A stretch of DNA of 64,000 bases from assembly GCF_043290135.1 (NCBI RefSeq), contig NC_134705.1, forward strand, positions 41,072,771 through 41,136,770. The letters run 5' to 3'. The stretch comes from Rhipicephalus microplus (taxonomy: Eukaryota; Arthropoda; Arachnida; Ixodida; Ixodidae). Shown piece by piece: positions 35,201 through 46,641 of this stretch (positions are counted from its first letter, which is position 1; every line of letters begins with the position of its first letter). The position numbers and the translations under genes were made by a program. A model generated the notes under the pieces. The model had not been told where the DNA came from. It made no database searches and worked only from the letters and a program-made list of their open reading frames with translations.

Positions 35201-35688
35201 GTCCATTCTGCATTTTGTGTCGTGCGCATATAACACTGCTCCACAGGTGACTACGGACTTTTCGCCATTATTCCTGTTATACGTCCACCACAATGGATAC
35301 CATTCTACCCTACCACCCTGATTCCTCCGAGTCTACGCCTATCTGTGAAGCTGCCCACCACGCCGAGGAATGCCGTAAGCTCGCCCAGTCTTTTACAACC
35401 ATCTACCAATGGAGACAAAAATTTCGACGTGACGATAACCAGCCGTACCCTAACTATGTTCTGGACACTCTTGTGTGGCTTTGGGTTCCCGCTGTCCCTA
35501 CAAGCCTTTCCTCGAAGCTTGCTTCAAAATACCAGGGACCATACCGCATTGTCTCGCAGACTTCACCTGCTAACTACAACGTCGAACCCGTTACGCCCTC
35601 CACAGACCAGCACTTTCGGGGTCGTGAAACTGTTCACCTACAATGGTTGAAACCTTATTACGATCCACTCGTACTCTGTTCTCCGTGA
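32251..35688 (+). pseudogene. pol of element D, decayed
   Basis: Domains in order. Protease with VDTGAAVSVIS at about 32274. RT with [18 protein letters not shown] (about 33262), stops at 33307 and in the DLRSGYWQ block (about 33378), and a frameshift that destroys the YLDD block near 33555. RNase H with [15 protein letters not shown] (about 33991) and LAHRALRLQEFDMRVVYMSG (about 34260). Integrase with [10 protein letters not shown] (about 34637) and the C-terminal GPYRIVSQTSPANYNVE block (about 35538) to TGA 35686-35688. The catalytic core of integrase is hard to follow. Confidence 0.75.
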
Positions 35689-35724
35689 GTCACCAGGATG
35701 GCTCCTTTTCCGACGGAGACGAAA

Positions 35725-35887
35725 TGTAGTGAAGTGGAATGGCCACTACTGCAGCGACATCGACACGGTGGCGCGAGGCGCGAGCTAAGGCTGCCTGGTT
35801 GCTGCTGTGACGCTGCCCGTATACTTTGCCTGCTCTTGCTGCTTCTGTACCGATGCTGCTATCGCTTTTGACCTTGCATTTACTTTA

Positions 35888-35889
<2 letters not shown>
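35725..35889 (+). repeat. 3' LTR of element D
   Basis: Begins TGTAGTGAAGTGG, ends TTTACTTTATA, and directly abuts a GTA microsatellite. Confidence 0.75.
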
Positions 35890-35959
<70 letters not shown>

Positions 35960-36092
35960 CCGCAGCAGTGGTGGCAGCAGTGGCAGCAGCAGCGCCGGCG
36001 GCATCAGTGGCAGCAGCAGCGGTAGTGGCAGCAGCAGCAGCGGTGGCAGCAGCAGCGGCGGCGGCGGCGGCGGCGGCAGCAGCAGCAGCAGG
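35890..36092. repeat. (GTA)n then GCA/GGC-type trinucleotide repeat
   Basis: GTA units to about 35960, then degenerate GCAGCAGTG and GGCGGC units. Poly-Ser, poly-Ala and poly-Thr frames across it are repeat translations. Confidence 0.9.
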
Positions 36093-36194
36093 TAGCCACC
36101 TGCCGTTTAGTCTTTGGAATATCCGTTGGATTGCGGTACTTCTATATGGTGAATATACGATGAAAAGATGCGAGATAGCGGTACTTCGAGGGTT

Positions 36195-36340
36195 CACTAT
36201 ATGGACGGACGGATTCATGGACGTACGCACGGACGCACATAGGTCAGACGCATGGAAGGACGCATTGAAGGACGGATGGATGGACGCACGGGCGGACGGA
36301 CGCATGGATGGATGGAAGTGTGGATGGACTGACGGACGCT
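36195..36340. repeat. degenerate GGAC/GGAT repeat
   Basis: Same type as 16849-17012, followed by CTTCGCCCCACTCATCATCG, which recurs in part near 18443-18465. Confidence 0.8.
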
Positions 36341-36547
36341 TCGCCCCACTCATCATCGTTCAGTCCATGGATAGGCTGTGGCTTTTAACCCCGGTGAAAC
36401 ATAGAAAAATTCAAAAAGACTGTAGTCTCGACCTTGTCAAATAAAAAACAGCTTCATATTGTTAGGTGAGTAACGAATCGTTCACTCTTCCGGCTATTCA
36501 CAAAATATATTTGCAAAAGTGGTTGCAGCGATGGCCATTGGTTGCAG

Positions 36548-36903
36548 GACAGATGGATGGATGGATGGATGGATGGATGGATGGATGGATGGATGGATGG
36601 ATGGATGGATGGATGGATGGATGGATGGATGGATGGATGGATGGATGGATGGATGGACGGACGGACGGACGGACGGATGGATGGATGGACGGATAGATGG
36701 ACGGACGGACGGACGGATGGATGGATGGATGGATGGATGGATGGATGGATGGATGGATGGATGGATGGATGGATGGATGGATGGATGGACGGACGGACGG
36801 ACGGACGGACGGACGGACGAACGGACGGACGGATGGATGGATGGATGGATGGATGGATGGATGGATGGATGGATGGATGGATGGATGGATGGATGGATGG
36901 ATG
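36548..36903. repeat. (GGAT)n with GGAC blocks
   Basis: About 355 bases of GATG units with three GGAC-rich blocks at about 36655-36676, 36688-36716 and 36787-36831. WMDG and SIHP frames on both strands are repeat translations, not proteins. Confidence 0.95.
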
Positions 36904-37029
36904 TGGCTGTACCCTTTATATCGGGTGGCGGCTAATGCCACCTAGCCATAATATTTAGTGAACTAACCACTAGATTTATCTTTTTTCTTCCTTTAAATAG
37001 TAAAGTTGAGGACTGGTACTTTGCAGTGA

Positions 37030-37690
37030 AGGGTTTAATTTTCACTCGTGCCTTGACTTCAGCCACCAATCAGACAACCTTTTAGTTAATTCTACTCGCT
37101 TATAGTCTATTTTGCCCCTCCTGTTCCTAAACCCCAGTGCTTTGAGAAACTCTGTGCCATCATCCTGAACTATTAGGTGAAGCCCTTTACGAAACATTAT
37201 CAAGTGTTCGGCAGTTTCCTCCTCATCTCCTCACGCACTGCATACCGTGTCTACCCCTTCTTATTTGGCCCGATATGTCTCGTTTCGCAATACTCCCGTC
37301 CTGGCCTCAAACCGTAGAGAACCACGCCGGGTATTATCATAGATCCTTTCTTTAGCAATTTCCGGCTTAAAAGTTTGATTGATGTCTAGTGCGGACTTGT
37401 TAATCATGCCGATTCTCCACATGTCACTCTTCGTTTCCTTCACTTTTTTCTTAACCGATAGTTTTTTTTTTTGGTTTGGCCACCTGCTGTTTTCTAAGTA
37501 TTCAGCTGTCAATTTCCTGGTTCGCTTTCTCCATTTTGTATCGACATTCTTCGTGTACAAGTAGCTGAAAACCTTCCTATCCCGATGCTCCTCCCCCATT
37601 TCTCTCAAATGCTTCTCAAATTTTATCTTGTTGCTAGCTTCCCTGCCTTCAAATGATGTCCATCCCATATCACCTTGTACTCCCCGATTC
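37030..37690 (-). pseudogene. LINE ORF2 C-terminal region
   Basis: Minus-strand frame with GDMGWTSFEGREASNKIKFE (about 37665-37606), KVFSYLYTKN, KRTRKL, NKSALD, RIYDN and LRFEARTGVLR down to 37261. Then, after a frame break, GDEEETAEHLIMFRKG (about 37235-37190) and the end WWLKSRHE near 37040 with a TGA near 37032. This charged tail with a late Cys/His block is typical of I/Loa-like LINE ORF2 in ticks, by my recollection. The upstream 60-70 residues of the same open frame (to 37971) do not match and belong to another repeat. Confidence 0.6.
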
Positions 37691-37916
37691 CGCAATAGCG
37701 CAGAGCCGCCAAGCGGCGTCGAGGGGCAGAATCGAGAGACATCGATGAATGTATGGATGGAGGGGCAGAATCGAAAGACCTCGATGGAGGCGACGCGAAC
37801 TTCTTTGCGCCATCTCGCTGGTAATGCTGAAAACACAATTCCCTCCGAGATACGCGTGAGCAGTGGTAAGTGGTAGATATAAGTAGCTTTTCGTTTCAAC
37901 GGTGAAGGATGTGCTC

Positions 37917-37990
37917 CAGGTGGCTCAGTGATTAACGCGTCGCTTTCACGACGCAGAGGCCCGCCGTTCAATTCCGCGTGCCAGAGCGTT
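37917..37990 (+). repeat. tRNA-like SINE head
   Basis: GGTGGCTCAGTGATTAACGC (box A), a stem-loop GCGTCGCTTTCACGACGC with a CTTTCAC loop, and CCGCCGTTCAATTCCG (box B). Acceptor pairing is poor and box B is off consensus, so I do not call a tRNA-Glu gene. It directly precedes a family F copy. Confidence 0.55.
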
Positions 37991-38004
37991 TTCCTGTGGT
38001 TCTT

Positions 38005-38690
38005 TTAAAGACGATAGTCTATCTTGGGGACCTTCGACGCAAAAATTTTAATCTGTCCGTCTCTACATTTGTCGGTTTGTCCCTTATTAATGCCGCCGGG
38101 TACTTGAAACGGCTAACTCTATCCACAGCACCCACCAATGTTTCTCAAGATTTAGCGTTCATACGTGTGCAATTGTCAATTAAAAACAATTATTGCGCAT
38201 GTCTGGGGCACCATAACAACACGTATATATTCTGCATGTGCGTCTTATACTAGAAAAGGCATACATAAGTAACTTTAAGGACCGTAGCGCTTATCACACT
38301 GCGCTGACCATGCAACGCTTGCACGAAAAGGAGAGTGTTTTCAACGCTTTCCTAAAACAAGACAGTGGTGGCACCTACTCGTCGCCTTGCGTTCTACACC
38401 TTATCACCTCTGAGACGGGCGCGCACACCCGTGTCAGAGCGACGCACATTGTTTTCCAAAAAAAAAATGCCAGATGGCGCTGATGCCTCACGTGTGACGT
38501 GACTTGATGCGCTCGTTCGCTTCCGCTGCACGCTCGAAGCAGTCTAACGCAGCGCCTTCAGAGTACCATTCAGCAATTTTCTTGCACAGAACATCAAATA
38601 AATGTTTTGTTCGCTGTCTCCACACGCAAGACTATCGTCTCTCGATGACATTTGCAGATAACATGCAGATACTGGGCCATTTTTTTTTCT
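38005..38690 (+). mobile_element. repeat family F, uninterrupted copy
   Basis: Reference copy for the family: AAAGACGATAGTCTATCTTG near its start and CAAGACTATCGTCTCTCG near its end are inverted relative to each other over AGACGATAGTCT. About 640-690 bp, non-coding, MITE-like. Two further copies are nested at 5646-7050. Confidence 0.6.
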
Positions 38691-38719
38691 TTCTTGAGTT
38701 TTCATATATACAGATATAC

Positions 38720-38812
38720 GTATACATATACGCTGCATGACATCGACACCGACGCTGGCGGCAAAATCCAGCTGAAAGTGTCTGTATAATTGCTATCACA
38801 ATAAAAAGAGAA
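38720..38812 (-). repeat. dispersed repeat J, inverted
   Basis: Reverse complement of the 21244-type repeat: ATTGTGATAGCAATTATACA and TTTTGCCGCCAGCGTC on the minus strand. Confidence 0.45.
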
Positions 38813-39690
38813 AAAAAAAACTCCGAAGATTCACCGCGTGTATGAAGTGTGGATGTAGCCTTTCAGCGAGCTTCCAGCAGCTTTCGTTTTGTTTGTATTC
38901 TTATATCAGACACAAGGCCACATCGAGTGTCCGTTGTCGCTATCCGTCATGCGCAATCGATACGGGCTGGGAAATTGCACGCGCTGCTCGAAATTGCCGT
39001 GCAACAGCATCCGAATTGAATGAAGACGACCTTTCAGTCTGAATATGACAGCATCTCATCTTCATGCTTTCGTGGCGGCGGTGTTATGCGTCACCCTGGG
39101 ACATCCGCATCTGTTCAGGGATTGTTTTTGTCTCCGGCATCACTCCTCCGCCGCAAGCGCGTAGATGCTGACATTTATACGCCCAATGTCAGAGCTACTC
39201 TTGTGTCGTGCGAGGTCCACGCGTCGTTCGGACGCGGTGTGCCGCAGCGTGCTGCAGAGCTTCTCAAGACAGGAATGTCACAGGAGCCTGTCTCGGCACC
39301 TCACTACGGAGTGGCGCGATATATTTCAAGGCTGCGTCCGATCTTTTTCTTTCTTTCTCTATCTGCGAATATACTAATAAACATACTTGAATGTATATAT
39401 TGGAACGCCAACATACGCTGAGAGAGGTGGCCTATGCAAAGAGGTGCCGCTAGACGAAATATTGAAGCCAATTTAGACATCTAATATAAAGGGGAATCAT
39501 TCCCCTCACGGGCATTCATCTATATTGGAACGCCTGCAGACTCTTGTCGTAAAAAAAAGGCAGATCCCACGCACAGTGGCAATCGATAATATGCGAAGCA
39601 TGAATGAAGAAGGCTGATACCTCACTTTAAAATAAGCACAACGTTACGAAGCGGACGTAAATTATGCTGTACATGACTTTCTTGGCATGA
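38813..39690. other. no recognised feature
   Basis: A 133-codon open frame at 39020-39421 has no motif. TATATTGGAACGCC is duplicated near 39404 and 39520. Nothing else recognised. Confidence 0.35.
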
Positions 39691-40370
39691 TTAACATGTT
39701 TGCATGTCTCATTTACCCTCGTCGTCTATTCACGTCACGTGATACCAAAGTATCACGTGACTATAACGAAATTGCCGTGAGCGTATATGAGCGTGGCATG
39801 TAGTCATATTTTACATGACACGCATGTCACGATTATCATGTTTGGAAGTGCCATTTACCTTTAACGACTGTTCACGTCGCGTGATGAAATTTTGTATATG
39901 TGGAGCCAGCGAAACGGCCGCGAGCATTCTATCATCATAGCATGCAGTCATGTTTTACATAACACGCATGTCATGATTATCGTGTCTGTGCCAGTCTTAT
40001 ACATTCGCCTTTCATTCACGTCACGTAATACCAAATTTGGTGTGTGAAGCTAGCGAAACGACCGTGAGCACATCATGAGCATTTGACCAGTTATCATGAC
40101 TTACAAGGCATGCATGTCATGATCTTCACGTCAGCGCCTGTCAGTTACGTTCGCCATGCAGAATGTCATACCATACCAGTTTCTCAATATGTCATGTTAA
40201 CGAAAATACCGCAAGAGCATGCAGCAAGACTATGAAACATAGATTTTGACATCCTTGACATACATATCATGATTATTATGTTATGACTAATCACTTATGC
40301 TCGTCATACAGTCATGTTATGCCACGCCAATTTCGGTATCTATACAAATATCTAAATGGCCAGGAAAGCT
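39690..40370 (+). repeat. tandem array of about 145-bp units
   Basis: Units share TTCACGTCACGTxATACCAAA, GCTAGCGAAACGxCCGTGAGC, CATGxAGTCATxTTTTACATxACACGCATGTCA and GATTATC(A/G)TGT. Four to five diverged units are visible, fading at the right. The right edge meets the target site of the P-family transposon. Confidence 0.7.
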
Positions 40371-40423
40371 AAAAGTCGTACCATGGTCCTTCAATACTTT
40401 TTTCTGGTCATGAAACTCCCGCG

Positions 40424-41600
40424 AAAGTTTCATATAGGGACACAAGTGGCCACCAGAGGCGCCACCGTAAACAGGAGGGCATCGATCGGCCGCGCTTGGC
40501 AGGGCTGTAGCGCGTTCGCGGAAGCGTTTCCCATCAAATACACTTCTTCAGATATTTTCCTTCTCCGTGTTATCGCTAACAAATCATAGCAGCTATTAGT
40601 ATTGTCAAAGTGGTCCATGATGCGCGTTGTCAAATTGCCTAAGTCTTTGACTGCTGGCAATGTTTTAACTGAGTTCGTCTGTCAAGTGACGCGCATTCGT
40701 AGCGTTCCTAAATTTCTCGATTCCTGCATAGCCGCTTTTGGGGCTTAAACCGAACACTGTGACTGGTTCTAGATGACTGAAAGGTTAACATATTTTGCGC
40801 TAGAGATTGCGGAGCAGCCGTGCTCTGGCTGCACGTAACGTTCATTTTCGGAATAACTATCACTTTATTCCATATGGCATCACGAAGCAGCCAATAGAAG
40901 TTCGCGTGCCAATAAACAAATCTGTGTATCAGGGTGACTTGACATTAATAGCCTTGAAGTACCTCTTGAGGGATATCGTTAGTGAAACATAGCTGAAAAA
41001 TTAAAAGCTCAGAATGAGACACCACAAGACAGAGAGGGATGCTCAAGTTGTGCTCTTTTCTTTTTTTTCTTTGATGTCATAATTAGCGCCCCTGATTTTA
41101 AAGATTAAAAAATGAGATGAAACTGTTGTGAGCTGCTAGATATAGGCACTACGTGCTATTTCGAAGCGAGAGCTTTTGTTTTTACGCATGCAGATTTGAT
41201 AACGCAGCCGAGTTTTGATATACGCGGCTTTTTTTTTATCCATTCCCATGTACTCTCCCAATGACCACGACTTCTAAGTCCGCGTTCTAATTAGCCACCC
41301 TGTTCCTTCTACGCGCACATAGAAATCAACCAGGATCTTCCTTCAACCCAGTTATTCAGTTTAAACGAATCAGTTGTACATGAAACTGCATTGCTCTTTT
41401 TGAATATTTCTAGAGATTTTCTTTATGCACTTAGATATCTCTTTCAATCCAACTTGAGCTTTTTATGTGCGAGATATTTCTGCCTAACGAAAGCAAATCT
41501 GTGTGCCACTTACCTAGCAGGGGGTAACATTTTGAATTTGGCAACTACGCTACGCGGCAATCGTCGAGAATTCGAAACTGCCATGAGCACAGGCACATAG
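40424..41600. other. non-coding 3' part of the P-family element
   Basis: About 1.2 kb between the left inverted repeat and the poly(A) signal. No gene or second element recognised. P-type elements often keep transposase-binding and internal inverted sites in such a region, but I could not identify them. Confidence 0.4.
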
Positions 41601-41606
41601 TTTATT
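41601..41606 (-). terminator. poly(A) signal of the P transposase gene
   Basis: AATAAA on the minus strand, about 80 bases after the TAA stop at 41682. Confidence 0.55.
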
Positions 41607-41681
41607 CAAATCTGCGTTTCAAAACTGTGGATGAAAGTTGGGAGACGGAGTGGATGACACAACAAAAATCATTGAAAAAAT

Positions 41682-44600
41682 TTATGTCCCTGGTTTCCTC
41701 CCTCCTTTGGCCGGGCAGGATAAACGACGTCCGCCAGCACGAAACAGTTTGTTCTGCTCACGCGTAAAAAAATGCAGACGGCACTTAATAAAAAAGTGCA
41801 CAACTTCTGCCGTAGTGCTCACGAAATGTGAGCCACAGCCAACACTGGCCGAAGAAGTGCGGTCGTCCAGCAGGATGTTCTCAACAATGTTCATGTAAAC
41901 ACTGGCACAGGCTATTTTGTCCACCGTGCACATTTCCACATGTTCTTCCACAATTTGCAAGAGCCGCAGTAATTTCTCCGATGGCACTTGCAAAAATCCT
42001 CTTGTCTTGATTTGAGTCAATGCAGTTGGCTCTCGGGAGTTGCTTCTGAGTGTTTGGAGGCAGTCCTTGCAGCTTATTTTAGCAAACTTTTTTGCTACAT
42101 ACCCACCAAGGTAATCCAAAATACAGTCCCTCGTTGACTCGGGATGAATCATGTCTTGCATGCATTCAGCAGGCTCCAGCAGTATATCGTCAAAAAGAAC
42201 TGCCAAGGTATCAATCTGAAACATATTTTGCGTTATCACAATGGCCAGAGTGAGAAATTTGTAAAGTAAAATATAAAAATGCAGAATAAAACTTCTAGGC
42301 GCTTAAGCAAAAAAAAAAAAAAAAAAAAAAAATTTTTTTTTTTTTTTTTTTTTTTGCTTAAGCAAGTGATCTTATCTTCTTTCTAATATATATATGTGTG
42401 TCGTAGTAGTAATAAATCAGTTGAAAGTCTGCGCTCGTCCTCGTCTCTTATGTTAGTTGTCTGAAGTTTTACGCGCCTAGAAGTTTTATATGGATTACCA
42501 ACTAGCCCAATCCCACACTTTACTTAAGCAGAATAAAAGTCTGTTCTATATCATACGACCAGACGTGCATGTCATTAGCATCAAAAAGCTAGACGACATT
42601 CAGCACGTTTACGATGCACAAACACCCTACAAGCAGCATTGGTGGGTGCTATTCAAATGTTTACCTGATTAACAGTAGGCTCTTTATGTTGAAAGAGATC
42701 CTGCATTTTCAAGAGGAGACGCGGACCATCCCCTTCAACCGAGGCTCTCTGTGGAGGACGGATCAAGTTGTTCACCGAGAGCAACCGGTAAATGAACAAA
42801 AATTGCTGAACAGTTGGCTGTCCCCCTGCTCCAGCGACATGTCTTGCGATGCCAAAAAATCTCTGAAAAATATAAAAGTGTGAAGAAAACGTCTTCAACG
42901 AGCAAAAACGTTTAAATGTACCTCGAGGTGGTCTTGTCCAAAGTTGCCAACTAAAACATAGCGAAAGCCACAATTCAGCAGCTTTTCAACAAGCGTCACT
43001 GTGCTGTGCAAAGTCATTCTCAAAGCATTGCATGTTGGCTTGCTGAGAAAGAAGAGTTGCTTTTGCTTTGGTAAACTCTGGTTGTAAGTGTGCCACCTGT
43101 CAAGCCATTCGATGTTCTCCTTCAGCGTCTGAAAAACAATCTGATTTAAGTGGAACTTCAAAGGATGTGACAGTAGGTTTGAAATATTAGGGCTTACAGA
43201 AATGTGTTCCGCTTCATTGTACTGCACATCTTGTGGCCTTTTAGAATTGAAGCAGTCGAATAGACTATTCATTCGCCTCGCAAAATCCGAAGTTGCTTTG
43301 GAGCCACGAAGTTTCACACATTCTTCTCTACTGCGATAGAAGTCCATTGCTGAAGCAGTGCTTTCACTGAAGAGCTGAAATGTTTTAGAGAAGTTATATG
43401 GCAGAGTGTTGTATTCTGATGAAGCAACACCACTTTTTGTTACACATACTGATTAATGACTCATGCTAGAGCAGCTGTTATGTCTTACCTGGACAGCAAG
43501 TCTCACACTCAGTTTTTGGAAAGCGTTGGGGCTGATGTGAGCTTTCGTAAGCTTTGGCACAGCCCGAAGTCCAGCTTGCTGCTCCTCGTAGTCCAGCAGA
43601 GCTTCAAAGTGGGAATGCTGTACTTCTTTGTCACCAGGCAACTGTTACATTTATAAAAAGGCTGTGAGACAAAGTTAGCCAGAGCACTGTGATGACTTAT
43701 CTTAAACTGTTTTACGCACCAGGAACTTTCCGGCCTTCAAAAGGTTATTCCTGATGCACTTGAAGATGTGCGGCGGGTCAATTATAGCCTGAATGACTTT
43801 GGAGGAGTCACATGGATGCTCAAACGATGTTGATACTCTTGTGACATCACCACTGACACCTAAAAGAAAGGCATTTCTATTATTAAAATCACTTACTAAA
43901 TACCTTGAAAATAAATAATGACTGCAAATATTTACCCAAGGAGTTCAGTGCTGATCGGTTCGAAGTTGAGTTATCGCAAGCGACTGCCTCCACAATGACG
44001 CCGGCATTCGATAGGAGTACAATGCACTGCAGGATCAGTTTGGCAACAGTGGATCCTGGTGCAGCCCCGGACGTGCAAAACGCTCCGACAGTCTGCGACC
44101 AGCCACCAAGGAATGGTCGGAAAAGGAACACCAACACGTGGTCCCCATCTTTCACTTGGTCAGTCGGCTTCGTGTGCTCTGCTAAGTCCACCTTTCCAAG
44201 CAGTGCCATATCCGATTCCCTGACGTGAAGGCTCTTTCTCACGCTCATCTCATCAAACATGAGGACACCTAAAGAAAAAAAAATATTTCAGCTCTTTACC
44301 TAGAGTCCAGAAAAATCAAATGCAAAAGAAAAAAAAAGATAAAAACCTCGCCGTTCTCTCTTTGGAATCTTTTCCACTTTGTCTTTGAGGATGTCAAATA
44401 AATTTTCATCAAATCCGAAGCCGGCCTTCAGATTTTTCAGATAGGAGTAGAGTGTGCGAGGGTGTGGTAGAGGCAGAAAATTATTCTCGTGAAGAAATGT
44501 ATAAACTGCTGTGGATTTGATTTTCAGCAGTAAACAATCGTAAAGCCATTCCTTTTTATACCTGCAATAAATAAAATGCAATTTTTGTGGTCACGATTCT

Positions 44601-45613
44601 GCTACAGCTCAAGCAAACAGCACCATCAAAGTAAAACAAAATATTGCGTTTTGTCCCACGGCTTCACTTAGTAGTTTCTGTCAATATCCAGAAAGCAAAC
44701 GAATGCGCACCGAACATCGCACTTCACATAAAATTGCACACACACACAAACTTTACAAACCGGATCTTACCGTGCTGCTTTCGCAGACTTCATATTTGCT
44801 TTCATGATGCACTGGTCTATAATGAGCTTCTCGCGGTCTGAAAGCTTGTGAATATCTGCATACACTCCATTCTTTCTATTCGCGTGCGCCTCCGCTTTTG
44901 TGAGTTTCCGCTGACATGACTGAAGCTGTTGCTTCACGCTGCGAAGTTGGGCCTTCACTCTCTGTAGCTCCGACGCTGAACAAACGGTGACCTCTGTTTG
45001 ACACTCTGCATCAGCGTAGCCATTGCGATTCTCAGTTCTCACAACATCTGCAAAGAGTGAGAAAGGGCAATATTTATAAGGGAAGGAACCAATTTGGTTA
45101 GCGTAGTGAGCGAATTTTGTTAGCGTGGTGAGCGGGTAGGATACTTGCAAACTTTGTGCCAGACTTACCTTCGATTTCTTTGTCGGCTGCACTGGAGACG
45201 TCTGCATTCGCGACTGTCGCATCACAATCCGGAGAAAGCTCTCGCGGCCTTTTTAGAGGTGGGCCCTTCGTTGCACGCGAACGCTGCTTTGGTTTCGAGA
45301 GGTAGGAAGGCAAACCTTCAAAAATCCTTGGTACGGCGTCTTCCACCAGTCTCGGTCGTTCTCGGGGCAGCGAAACGATGTCTCCGTTCACAGTGCACAC
45401 GTCCGCACGTACAATGTCACTGGCGTCGAAATGTTTTTCACACACGCGAGCGTACTTTGATTCGAACGAAAATCCGGCAGTCTCCTGTCGCGGGATCGCA
45501 CGTTTCCACCTGACGCGTTGTTCTGCGTTGGCTGGTAAACAGAACAGGGAAACTTTTTCGACGGTGCCCTTGTATCCAGAATGACAGCCCGGCACGCAGC
45601 AGGTGTTGGGCAT
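41682..45613 (-). CDS. THAP-domain P-element-type transposase, nine exons
   Basis: Would bind the transposon ends and cut and paste the element in the nucleus. Exons on the minus strand: 45613-45169, 45047-44771, 44561-44347, 44278-less-10, that is 44268-43936, 43859-43720, 43641-43489, 43374-42922, 42862-42665, 42215-41682. All eight introns are GT-AG, and the summed length is 2748 nt, an unbroken 915 codons plus TAA. THAP zinc finger at residues 1-98: C6/C10, W36, C58, H61 and DAVPRIF. Exon 2 is coiled-coil-like. Likely catalytic acids lie in LMFDEM (D318) and VACDNSTSN (D411); DPPHIFKCIRNN (451-462) is a hallmark of P transposases. ATG 45613 is chosen because it starts the THAP fold. A domesticated THAP9-like gene (human THAP9 is of similar length) is the alternative, but intact ends favour a mobile element. 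Confidence 0.88.
42283..42490. repeat. foldback (MITE-like) insert in intron 8
   Basis: AAAACTTCTAGGCGC at 42287-42301 faces its reverse complement, GCGCCTAGAAGTTTT, at about 42473-42487. Nested inside, CTTAAGCAAAA...TTTTGCTTAAG forms an A-run/T-run hairpin at about 42302-42363. It lies wholly within intron 8 (42664-42216), so it need not affect the protein. Confidence 0.6.
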
Positions 45614-45867
45614 CGCTGTCAACACGATGCGACCGCGAAAAGCTAAAAAGGGGGGCGATCAGCACGACCACCACAACTCCGCGCCAACAGTCCGCTAATG
45701 GCGGCCAACAGAGCAGCCGGCCGGGCCGGCTTCCTCGTCCCCCGTCTAGCTACGCCAGCGCCGCGGCGCGGAAAGTGCGGGCGGTATATGAAGCTCTCCC
45801 ATTGAGTGACGCGGGAGTTTCATGACCAGAAAAATATTGAAGGACCATGGTCGTACGTATACACGCG

Positions 45868-46274
<407 letters not shown>

Positions 46275-46488
46275 GCGCCCCAAATCGCCGAAGTTCGCTA
46301 AGAAATGCTTCGCATAAAAAAATAAGGAGAAAGGTGTACGAGCTCGCCTATGTCTCACGAAAATTCAACAATGGTTGACCACATGGCACGAACAATATAG
46401 CAGCACCTCGGTTCCATTTTTGTTGTAAATGTTAATAGAAAGATGGTAGAACACTTCATTTTACTGGGTCGTTATTCTTCAACAGGTG

Positions 46489-46641
46489 CCCCATCATGGT
46501 GGTCTAGAGACTATGGTATGAGGCAACTGACTCCAGTTCACGGGATTGTATCCCGGCTGCGGCGGCTGCATTGCCGATAGAAAATGCTGTAGGCCCATGG
46601 GACACCAGCTAATCGAAATTTCCGGTCTCGCATAAGCATAT
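46489..46641 (+). mobile_element. tRNA-derived SINE, left part, split by gypsy A
   Basis: GTGCCCCATCATGGTGGTCT head, TTCACGGGATTGTATCCCGG box B, CGGCTGCGGCGGCTGCATT and TTTCCGGTCTCGCATAAGCATAT. The SINE stops exactly where the LTR begins and resumes at 62265. Confidence 0.85.

Larger units (their letters stand above)
30690..35889 (+). mobile_element. old Ty3/gypsy retrotransposon D
   Basis: LTRs at 30690-30854 and 35725-35889, both 165 bases, differing at about 22 positions by my hand count (about 13%). GTAG flanks both sides (30686-30689 and 35890-35893) as a likely 4-bp target duplication, although the right copy merges with a GTA repeat. TGGTGGAG at 30858 is the probable primer site, also used by elements A and B. 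Gag and pol remnants lie between. No env. Confidence 0.85.
40382..45849 (-). mobile_element. P-family DNA transposon, apparently complete
   Basis: Terminal inverted repeats of about 42 bases: left starts CATGGTCCTTCAATACTTTT and the right end, on the other strand, starts CATGGTCCTTCAATATTTTT; both go on through CTGGTCATGAAACTCCCGCG. GTCGTAC flanks both ends directly (40375-40381 and 45850-45856), a 7-bp match where P elements usually make 8 bp. The ends begin CATG, as the Drosophila P element does. It encodes an unbroken multi-exon THAP transposase on the minus strand. 5.47 kb; inserted in a dispersed repeat with a GACA/GATA microsatellite. Confidence 0.85.

Noticed and set aside
36466..36958. 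Long open frames of repeating Trp-Met-Asp-Gly and Ser-Ile-His-Pro on both strands
   Set aside because: They are direct translations of GGAT/GGAC repeats; all frames are open because of the repeat.
37917..37990. tRNA-Glu gene
   Set aside because: Box A, loop and box B are tRNA-like, but the acceptor stem is poorly paired and the sequence continues into repeat DNA; the same type recurs at 21405.
39020..39421. 133-codon open frame as a gene
   Set aside because: No motif, start context or neighbours to support it.
41682..45613. Domesticated THAP9-like host gene
   Set aside because: Not excluded, but matching inverted ends and a flanking repeat fit a mobile copy better; kept as an alternative.
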